From Actinomycetota bacterium (lineage in GTDB: Bacteria; Actinomycetota; Acidimicrobiia; Spongiisociales; UBA4744), in the NCBI GenBank assembly GCA_013152275.1, contig JAADGS010000014.1, forward strand, positions 1-38,335: a DNA stretch of 38,335 nt. The letters run 5' to 3'. Of the stretch, positions 31,938 through 38,335 are shown piece after piece; within the stretch, counting starts at the first letter, position 1; each line of letters opens with the position of its first letter. The notes beneath the pieces were generated by a model that had not been told where the DNA came from, did no database searches, and saw only the letters and a list, made by a program, of their open reading frames with translations. The position numbers and the translations under genes were made by a program.

Positions 31938-33458
31938 TCAGCGCTTCAACACGCGCTTGGCGAGCCTTCGGGCACTTCGGTACCAACCGTACAGACCCGA
32001 CGTCGCATCGTTGAAGGGAATCGCGAGCAGCTCGGGCCATTGGGACGTGATGACATCGTTGATGACTCCATAGTCACGGCGGTAGGAGACAGGAAGGCTC
32101 ATCAGTGCTTCGATGAGTCGCCGATCGGCGAACGGGTAGAAGAAGAACTTCGCCGCATCGGGGTACCCGTACGTGAGAAAACCGCCCCAACCTCCCGCGC
32201 GCAGCTCGAGAGCACGGACATCGAAGGTGGTGTACGGATTCTCGACCGGGAGGTCGTCGAACCACCGTTCGCCACGCTCGACAGTCTCGGGCCACGCCGG
32301 GTAATCACGCATCTCGAGCACCTTCGAGAGGGTGAGAGGCTCAGATTCGTCATCGAGATCCAAGAACACCGGCATGCGCGTGATCTCTGCTCCGGTCCCC
32401 GCGATGTACGGCGCGGTCGCGTCCATCTCGGACATCGTGTTCACGGCCGGTTGACAACGCGAATCGGCGGCGGCCATACCTCCGGTACGATAGAGAAGCC
32501 TTTCCACATCCCGGTCGGTGGCCGGCCGCCTGTGAATCACCCGATGACGAAGTTTCATCGTCCTGGCGAGGTGGCGGGCAACGGCCACATCGATACGCCC
32601 GTCGTGATCGGCAATCTCATGGGTCACGAATTCGATCTCGGATATGAGTCCGCGGGCACAGGCGAGCATGAGGCGCGTGTCCATCCCCGCGGTGAGCGAC
32701 ATGTGAGTTCGTCCGGTCTCCACAACGGCTCTGATGTTTCGATGAATCCTGTCGACGACGAACTCGATGACTCCTCCGACGTCGCTCGTGAACGTGATCG
32801 GTCCCCGTGGCCAGTGGCGAACCGCGTGCCAGGTCGAGAGGTCCAGGAAGTGATTGGGCAGCAGCCAGTCCACGTCGGTGCGTACCGTCAGACCGAAGTG
32901 GAGATGTGGATCGTAGGCGAACTTGCCCCTGCCCCTCACGAACGCGAGCCGGTCGTCGCCGGCTTCGGTCTGAGGAATCAGGAACACCGACGATGCCGCA
33001 ATACCCTGATCTGCGCTGAACACGACACCCATGGAGCCGGCGCCGTCGAGATACAGTCGAGGCGCATCGAGTCCAACGACGATTGCCACGAACCGACCCG
33101 CAAACTCGTCCAGCAGGCCCTCGACCAGATCCGAACCGACCGTCCGAGACCGTGAGCCCACGTCGAGATCGGCGGTGAGGAACGTGCCCGTTTCCGCGAT
33201 CGGCTGACCGAGGATCCATCCGACGGGCTCCCCGCCGTTGGTGATGTGCAGCGCGGGCAACGCGCGATCGTGGACCAGATGCCATGCTCCGATCGTTTCG
33301 TGGCGCCATCCGGCGGGCGTGTCGCCGACCACTTTCGAGAGGCGAAACTGACCGACGAGCTCGGATTCATCGAATCGTTCGATGAGTTCGTGGGGCCACA
33401 TCGCCTCGCCATCGGCGATGTCCGGTCGCCGTCGAAAAGACCAGATATGCTCTGCCAT
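31938..33458 (-). CDS. Asparagine synthetase-like ATP-pyrophosphatase (1)
   Basis: Protein of 506 residues. The N-terminal half (about 30-200) keeps the outline of the class II glutamine amidotransferase fold (GWILGQP, FAGRFVAIV, LYLDGAGSMGVVF, AASSVFLIP) but has no N-terminal Cys, so it cannot release ammonia from glutamine in the usual way. The C-terminal half carries the PP-loop S254-LTAGMD-T, a variant of SGGxDS, and a later GTGAEITR segment. It probably adenylates a carboxylate and joins it to an amine. It is the last of three tandem paralogues, and its PP-loop differs from the other two (MDT instead of RDS). Confidence 0.82.
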   Translation of the reverse strand: MAEHIWSFRRRPDIADGEAMWPHELIERFDESELVGQFRLSKVVGDTPAGWRHETIGAWHLVHDRALPALHITNGGEPVGWILGQPIAETGTFLTADLDVGSRSRTVGSDLVEGLLDEFAGRFVAIVVGLDAPRLYLDGAGSMGVVFSADQGIAASSVFLIPQTEAGDDRLAFVRGRGKFAYDPHLHFGLTVRTDVDWLLPNHFLDLSTWHAVRHWPRGPITFTSDVGGVIEFVVDRIHRNIRAVVETGRTHMSLTAGMDTRLMLACARGLISEIEFVTHEIADHDGRIDVAVARHLARTMKLRHRVIHRRPATDRDVERLLYRTGGMAAADSRCQPAVNTMSEMDATAPYIAGTGAEITRMPVFLDLDDESEPLTLSKVLEMRDYPAWPETVERGERWFDDLPVENPYTTFDVRALELRAGGWGGFLTYGYPDAAKFFFYPFADRRLIEALMSLPVSYRRDYGVINDVITSQWPELLAIPFNDATSGLYGWYRSARRLAKRVLKR

Positions 33459-33537
33459 GCTCCCGACCCATCCGACTTCGGCGCAAGCTTACACCGGCAA
33501 CCTCTACGTGTGGCCATGGTGCCTCTCTCGGCGGTGT

Positions 33538-35070
33538 CTATTCTTGGGAAGGAGCCCCCGATGACCCTCTCAATGCAGTAACGAGATCCTTGGCGCGGCG
33601 TCGGAGGCGCCGGTACATACCATGCACTCCATAGATCGCCTGGTTGTACGGGAATTCGGCAAGTTCCGGCCATGCACCGGCAACGACATCGTCGGTGAGC
33701 CTCTGCTCACGCTTGTACTCGCCCGGCAGGCGTAGAAACGCGTCGATGATCCGGCGATCGTTGAACGGATGGAAGTGAAAGAGCCCGGCATCGGGAAAGC
33801 CGAAGGCAAACCACGAGTCGTACCCGCCGGTCTCTTGTTCGACCTGCAGGAGATCCAGGATGGTGAGCGTATTCTCGACGGGAAGCCGATCGAACCATTG
33901 CCGCCCCTTGTCCACGATCTCCGGAAGCGAAGGTATCCCACGACGAACGAGGTATTCCTCGAGGCCGAAGGCGGTGGTCTCCCGATCGTCGGCCTGCCAG
34001 CGGTATGCCCTGCCGACCTCGCCGCAAAGTCCCATGACATAGGGACGCCCGGGATCCAACTGCGACATGGTGCGTACGGCGCGTTGCGCCCTGGGATCCC
34101 AAACCATGCACCCCGTTCGATACGCGTATCGCTTCATGGCATGCGCGGAAGCCTTGCGTGCCGGGATGATGCGATGGTCGAGTTTCAGCTTGCGCGCCAT
34201 ACGCGGTGCCACGTTGCGATCGATCTTGCCGACCCCATCGGGGAGATCCAACGTCACGAAGGAGATGTCCGACACGTACCGTCGGGCACACGCGAGCAGC
34301 ATTCGAGAGTCCCGGCCGGCGGTCAGTGACATCTGAATCGCACCGTTGTCGACAACCGCACCGATGTTCTTCTCCAGCGCACGAATGATCTCTGCGACCA
34401 GTGGCCCCGGATCGTGCGAAGGCTCGAACTCGCCTCTTGGCCAGTGCCGCTCCGTGTGCCACTCGGAGAGATCGAGGTGGTGATTCGGCATCAGCCAGTC
34501 GATGCCGTGACGGGGCGTCAAACCGAATGGCAGGCTCAGGTGGCTTCCTGGGAAGGACAGCGCCTCGATCAGACCAAACCGGTCGCCGGTCTCAGAAGTG
34601 TAAGGAATGAGGAATGGCGAAGAGGCCGCTATCCCTTGCGAAGGACAGAACAGGATTCCCAGTGACCCCATCGGATCCAGATACGCTCGCGGTGCCGCCG
34701 AACCCAGGAAGAACGCAACGTAGCGGCCAGCGAAGGAGTAGAGGATGTCCTCGAGTACGTCATAGCCGTCCGAGATCCCGTGTGCCGGAAGTTGGATGTC
34801 CCGTCGAACGAGCGTGCCTTCGGAGTCCACGGGGTAACCCAACAGCCATCCGATCGGCCTGTCCCCCACGGTGATCCGCAGCGACGGAAGTGTCTGCTCG
34901 TGGACGAGCTGCCATTCTCCGATTCGGTGGTCGAGCCAACCCCGAGGAACCGCCATCCGTGAACCGGAGAGGCGGTAATGGCCGATCAGGTCCGTCGCCT
35001 CGAACTGTTCGACCAGTTCGGACGGCAGCGTACCGATGACACTGTTGGCTCGTCTCGCCGATTTACGCAT
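33538..35070 (-). CDS. Asparagine synthetase-like ATP-pyrophosphatase (2)
   Basis: Protein of 510 residues, closest to paralogue 3. The N-terminal pseudo-amidotransferase region shows GWLLGYPVDSEG, FAGRYVAFFLG, YLDPMGSLGILFC and AASSPFLIP and lacks the catalytic Cys. The PP-loop is S248-LTAGRD-S. YRTGC and GLCGEVGR follow, then the shared tail AEFPYNQAIYGVHGMYRRLRR. The ATG at 35070 has GGAAGAGG upstream. Asparagine synthetase relatives in polysaccharide loci can amidate uronic acids, and those without the Cys, such as beta-lactam or lasso-peptide synthetases, make intramolecular amides. Which applies here is unknown. Confidence 0.82.
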   Translation of the reverse strand: MRKSARRANSVIGTLPSELVEQFEATDLIGHYRLSGSRMAVPRGWLDHRIGEWQLVHEQTLPSLRITVGDRPIGWLLGYPVDSEGTLVRRDIQLPAHGISDGYDVLEDILYSFAGRYVAFFLGSAAPRAYLDPMGSLGILFCPSQGIAASSPFLIPYTSETGDRFGLIEALSFPGSHLSLPFGLTPRHGIDWLMPNHHLDLSEWHTERHWPRGEFEPSHDPGPLVAEIIRALEKNIGAVVDNGAIQMSLTAGRDSRMLLACARRYVSDISFVTLDLPDGVGKIDRNVAPRMARKLKLDHRIIPARKASAHAMKRYAYRTGCMVWDPRAQRAVRTMSQLDPGRPYVMGLCGEVGRAYRWQADDRETTAFGLEEYLVRRGIPSLPEIVDKGRQWFDRLPVENTLTILDLLQVEQETGGYDSWFAFGFPDAGLFHFHPFNDRRIIDAFLRLPGEYKREQRLTDDVVAGAWPELAEFPYNQAIYGVHGMYRRLRRRAKDLVTALRGSSGAPSQE

Positions 35071-35193
35071 CGCCTCTTCCCTGGCGGTGATTTGCTCGGG
35101 CCCGACTCGTCATAGACATCTCGTGTCGAGACAGAGCTGGTGTCACGACACCGAAACCGGCCGCAGACCGAGTTGTCCGCAGGTGAGGACAAT

Positions 35194-36702
35194 CTAGCCG
35201 TTCTGGCGTTTTAGTGTCCGTCGTGCGGCCCGGCGCAGACCCCGATACGCACCGTACAAGCCGAACGTGGCCTCGTTGTAGGGAAACCGTGCAAGCTCCG
35301 GCCATGTCGAGGCGATGACGTCATTGGCGAGGCGTCGCTCGCGACGATACTCCGGTGGCAGCCGCAACATCGCTTCGAAGATCCGCCGATCGCTATAAGG
35401 AAAGAAGTGATACTTGGCCGAGTCGGGGAACCCGTACATCAAGAAGCCGTTCCACCCGCCCATGCCTCGCTCGATCTGGAAGAGATCCAGCTTCGCCAGT
35501 GTGCTACTCACCGGAACGGTCTTCATCCACCGGCGGGCACGATCCAAGATCTCGGGACATCGCGGCGTGTTCTTTCGACGAAGAAGATCCTCGGCACCAA
35601 GTGGAGTCGCCTCGTCGTCGCCCGGCAGCCAGTACGTCCCACGTCCCAGCTCGCCGCCGGTGCCCAGGACGTATGGGAGATCCGGATCGAGCTGGGCCAT
35701 CGCCCGAATCAGCCTCTGCCCCCTGGGCTCATCGACGATGCAACCCGTCCGATACACCCATCTCGTCAGATCGGGCTCCGACGGCCTGCTGCCCCGAATG
35801 AGACGGTGCTGCAAGCCCAGTTTGCGGGCGATCCGAGGAGCCACGTTCCGATCGGGCCTGCCGGCATCGTCGTTGATGGTGAACGTCACCAGCGTGATGG
35901 CGTCGACGAAGTCTCGTGAGCAGGCCAGTATCATTCGTGAATCCCTGCCGGCAGTGAGTGACATCTGCACCGCACCGTCTCGTACCAGCGCACCCACGTT
36001 CTTTCGGAGCGCGGCGGCGATCACCTGCACCATCTCCGCCGGGTCCTTCGCATAGGTGATGTCCTCGGTCGGCCAGTGCCGAACGACCTGCCACCGCTCC
36101 AGGTCGAGGTAGTGATTGGGCATCACGTAGTCGACGGACTCACGCGGGGTCAGCCCGAACGGGTACACCCTCTGAGAACCGGGAATCCCGAGCGCCTCGA
36201 CGAGTCCGACCCGGTCCCCGCACCCCGGGATGGAGGGAATCAGGAATGGTGACGAGGCGACGATGCGATGGGCCGCACAGAACAGCGATCCCAGCGATCC
36301 CATCGCATCTGGATACAGTCGCGCATCCCCCTGGAAGAGGAACATCGCCAGGTACCTGCCGCTATACGCACACAGGAGCTGCTCGATCTCGCCATAGTCG
36401 ACCGGGTCGGTCTTCACCGTCCACTCGACATCTGTCTGCACCAGCTCGCCCTCGGGCGAGACCGCATACCCCACGAGCCATCCGGCCTCTGCCCCCCGAC
36501 ACCTGATGGACACCACCGGCAGCTCAGGATCATGGACCAGATGCCATCCGCCGGAAGAACGTTCAGACCACCCGTCTGGGGTGTCGAGCCGGGATGCGGA
36601 CAGCCGGAACTGCCCCGCCAGATCCGATTCGTCGAAGAGGCCTTCGTATCGTGATGGCAGGTACGCCGACTCTTTGGTTGGAAGAACGTCGCTGCGGTCC
36701 AC
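35194..36702 (-). CDS. Asparagine synthetase-like ATP-pyrophosphatase (3)
   Basis: Protein of 502 residues from a GTG at 36702, with no strong ribosome site. It has the same layout as paralogue 2: GWLVGYAVSPEGELV, YSGRYLAMFLF, YPDAMGSLGSLFC, then S248-LTAGRD-S, YRTGC and GTGGELGRG. The 120-base gap to paralogue 2 contains the palindrome GGTGTC-AC-GACACC (35139-35152), so each gene may be separately controlled. It is the first gene of the minus-strand trio and is divergent from the flippase. Confidence 0.82.
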   Translation of the reverse strand: MDRSDVLPTKESAYLPSRYEGLFDESDLAGQFRLSASRLDTPDGWSERSSGGWHLVHDPELPVVSIRCRGAEAGWLVGYAVSPEGELVQTDVEWTVKTDPVDYGEIEQLLCAYSGRYLAMFLFQGDARLYPDAMGSLGSLFCAAHRIVASSPFLIPSIPGCGDRVGLVEALGIPGSQRVYPFGLTPRESVDYVMPNHYLDLERWQVVRHWPTEDITYAKDPAEMVQVIAAALRKNVGALVRDGAVQMSLTAGRDSRMILACSRDFVDAITLVTFTINDDAGRPDRNVAPRIARKLGLQHRLIRGSRPSEPDLTRWVYRTGCIVDEPRGQRLIRAMAQLDPDLPYVLGTGGELGRGTYWLPGDDEATPLGAEDLLRRKNTPRCPEILDRARRWMKTVPVSSTLAKLDLFQIERGMGGWNGFLMYGFPDSAKYHFFPYSDRRIFEAMLRLPPEYRRERRLANDVIASTWPELARFPYNEATFGLYGAYRGLRRAARRTLKRQNG

Positions 36703-36941
36703 ACGGGAACGCTAGCGCGCCGTCGGCGCGCGCCTGTCATTCCAGCGGTCCGGGGAAGTGTCTCTGTGCCACACACAGGAGTCGGGCCGACCGTCCCGAA
36801 CACGAGCCGGTGTGTGACGACTCGCTATGATTCCCACGCAGAGTGGGTGAGTGGGTGACTTGCTTCTCGATCATGTTCTGCACCCACCCGATGACCGGTC
36901 TGCCAACCCGACGAGGTAACCATGCCTGATCGATACCACCG
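36703..36941. promoter_or_regulatory. Divergent regulatory gap with CCAC-N5-GTGG site
   Basis: This gap separates AsnB-like gene 3 from the flippase. A GCGCGCC-GTC-GGCGCGC palindrome (36715-36731) lies just before the GTG of the minus-strand gene. TCCCAC-GCAGA-GTGGGT (36832-36848) has the shared CCAC-N5-GTGG core and follows a TATGAT box, though with a shorter distance than elsewhere. GTGGGTG repeats here can pair with CACCCAC at 36881-36887. Confidence 0.45.
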
Positions 36942-36945
36942 ATGA
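36922..36945 (+). CDS. Candidate 7-residue leader peptide before the flippase
   Basis: The frame MPDRYHR has GAGGT 4 bases upstream and a TGA overlapping the flippase ATG at 36942 (ATGA). It is the third such small frame before an envelope gene in this window. Chance is possible for so short a frame. Confidence 0.3.
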   Translation: MPDRYHR

Positions 36946-38335
36946 TGCAACGGATCAGAGCCGCGTGGTACTGGCTGATGCACCCGGAGGGGACCCTGAC
37001 CAATCGGGCGGTCAACGCCGGAGTGTGGGCCTTCGCATTGACCATGACCACACGCGGGCTGCGAACCGTGCGCGTCATCGTGCTCGCCAGGCTGCTGTCA
37101 CCGGACGATTTCGGTCTGATGGGAATCGCGCTGCTGACGCTCGCATTCCTCAACGCTTTCACGACCACAGGGTTCAACCAGGCCCTCATCCAGCGTGAAG
37201 GGGACATCAGAGGCCACCTCGATGCCGCCTGGACCGTTTCCATTCTGCGCGGGCTCCTGATCGGTGGCCTCATCATCGCCGGCGCTCCGATCGTGGCAGG
37301 CTTCTTCCACACCGCGTCGGCGGTCGGCATCCTGCGTGTCATGGGGGCCAGCATGATGATCTCGGGTTTGAAGAACGTCGGTGTCGTGTTCTTCGACAAG
37401 GACCTCCAATTCCGGCAGCGGTTCACCTTCCGGTCCATCCCACAAGTCATCGACCTCATCGTCGCCGTCACCGCCGCAATCATCCTCCGCAACGTGTGGG
37501 CACTGGTCTTCGGTGTCCTCGCACGCGAGATCTCGACGACGGTCGCCTCCTATATCGCGCATCCGTACCGACCTCACCTCAACTTCGACCGCCAAAAGAT
37601 GCGCGAACTGCTGAGCTTCGGTATCTGGATCTTCGGCTCTGCGATCCTTTCGTACTTCAGCGCCAACCTCGACGACATCGCCGTCGGACGAGTGCTCGAT
37701 GCGACCATGCTCGGCTTCTACACCACCGCGTACACCCTGTCTTCGATCACGAGCCAACAGATGACGGGAGTCATCACCGAGGTCGCATTCCCGGCGTTCT
37801 CGAAACTTCAAAGTGACAAGGACCGGCTTCGTAGCGCGTACCTTCGGACCTTGCGCGCCGTCGCGCTGGTCGCGTTTCCGGTTGCCGCAGGCCTGTGGTT
37901 CGTGGGCCCACAGTTGGTCGGCACGTTCATGGGCACCAAATGGCTGCCGTTGATCCCCGCCTTCAACGTCTTGCTGCTGTGGGGCCTGCTTCGATCGATC
38001 GGGTCGACAACCAGCCCGCTTCTCTTCGCCGCGGGAAGGCCGGACATCAACACCAAGCTCCACCTCGTGACTGTGGTCTTGTTGGCGGTGGTGATCTATC
38101 CGTTCACGACCGCCGGAGGTATCGTCGGAGCGGCCTGGGCAACGATCGTTGCCGGTCTCTTCCCCGTCGGGTACCTGCTGCTCCTCACCGGACGGTTCCT
38201 CAAAGCTCCCCGGTGGACCATCTTTCGAACCATCACGATACCGGCGGCAGCTTCACTCGTCATGACCGGTGTGCTGGTCCTCGCCCGAGATCCTCTCGGA
38301 TTCACCTCCGGTCCGTGGCTGCTCGGATGGGGACC
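36942..38335 (+). CDS. Polysaccharide flippase (Wzx/WzxC-like), 3' end beyond the window
   Basis: At least 464 residues, cut by the window edge. The protein is strongly hydrophobic with about 12 predicted membrane segments and belongs to the MOP exporter superfamily, lipopolysaccharide biosynthesis branch. The segments LARLLSPDDFGLMGIA, FDKDLQFRQRF, LDDIAVGRVLDATMLGFYTTAY and FPAFSKLQSDKDRL match the WzxC/AmsL type well. It should move lipid-linked repeat units from the inner to the outer face of the membrane. Start: the ATG at 36942 or the next codon. It is divergent from the AsnB-like trio, while the initiating transferase lies 16 kb upstream. Confidence 0.9.
   Translation, partial: MMQRIRAAWYWLMHPEGTLTNRAVNAGVWAFALTMTTRGLRTVRVIVLARLLSPDDFGLMGIALLTLAFLNAFTTTGFNQALIQREGDIRGHLDAAWTVSILRGLLIGGLIIAGAPIVAGFFHTASAVGILRVMGASMMISGLKNVGVVFFDKDLQFRQRFTFRSIPQVIDLIVAVTAAIILRNVWALVFGVLAREISTTVASYIAHPYRPHLNFDRQKMRELLSFGIWIFGSAILSYFSANLDDIAVGRVLDATMLGFYTTAYTLSSITSQQMTGVITEVAFPAFSKLQSDKDRLRSAYLRTLRAVALVAFPVAAGLWFVGPQLVGTFMGTKWLPLIPAFNVLLLWGLLRSIGSTTSPLLFAAGRPDINTKLHLVTVVLLAVVIYPFTTAGGIVGAAWATIVAGLFPVGYLLLLTGRFLKAPRWTIFRTITIPAAASLVMTGVLVLARDPLGFTSGPWLLGWG

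Noticed and set aside
31938-36702. Lasso-peptide biosynthesis cluster
   Set aside because: The AsnB-like proteins resemble lasso cyclases in lacking the Cys, but no precursor peptide, RRE protein or transglutaminase-like protease is seen, and the neighbours are glycan genes.

Overview
The window looks like chromosomal DNA from a high-GC actinobacterium, most plausibly from a deep-branching group such as the Acidimicrobiia. The evidence is the rodA-mrdA-mreDCB-ndk-folC-valS and tig-clpP-clpX gene orders, Thr/Pro-rich linkers in secreted proteins, LPxTG-type anchors, a CWB2 cell-wall protein, frequent GTG/TTG starts and tRNA genes without encoded CCA. The lineage is an inference; no rRNA gene is present.

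Layout. 1-138: two tandem 69-bp palindromic units. 150-10250 (minus strand): cell elongation genes (rodA, PBP2, mreD, mreC, mreB), then ndk, folC and valS, several with 1-4 nt overlaps. 10421-13698: two secreted LPFTG-anchored SdrD-B-like proteins, each with its own promoter, a similar structured leader and a downstream hairpin. 13773-17004: clpX, clpP, tig, preceded on the same strand by tRNA-Pro, -Gly, -Arg and -His. 17426-20544: an unassigned stretch, tRNA-Lys, a coupled gene pair for sphingoid base synthesis (serine palmitoyltransferase and 3-ketodihydrosphingosine reductase) and tRNA-Leu. 20658-26814 (plus strand): an envelope polysaccharide locus with an initiating sugar-phosphate transferase, an NDP-sugar epimerase, a C-methyltransferase, glucose-1-phosphate cytidylyltransferase, a PIG-L deacetylase and a second methyltransferase. 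A third methyltransferase faces it. 28079-31295: a CWB2 surface protein whose gene is split by a frameshift. 31938-36702: three tandem asparagine-synthetase-like paralogues without the glutaminase cysteine. 36942-end: a Wzx-type flippase cut by the window edge.

How it fits together. The right half builds and displays the cell envelope: a lipid-linked glycan with probable CDP-derived, C-methylated sugars, possible amide formation by the three AsnB-like enzymes, export by the flippase, and wall-associated surface proteins. The SPT/KDSR pair suggests sphingoid lipids in the same envelope.

The two strongest unexplained signals are regulatory. First, the palindrome CCAC-N5-GTGG occurs six times, each time upstream of a surface-protein or polysaccharide gene; in four cases it lies 8-9 nt after a candidate -10 box. 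Second, the two LPFTG genes share a leader RNA with a covarying stem, a possible pseudoknot and a mutually exclusive pairing that could hide the ribosome binding site. A 49-bp inverted repeat also recurs at three intergenic sites.
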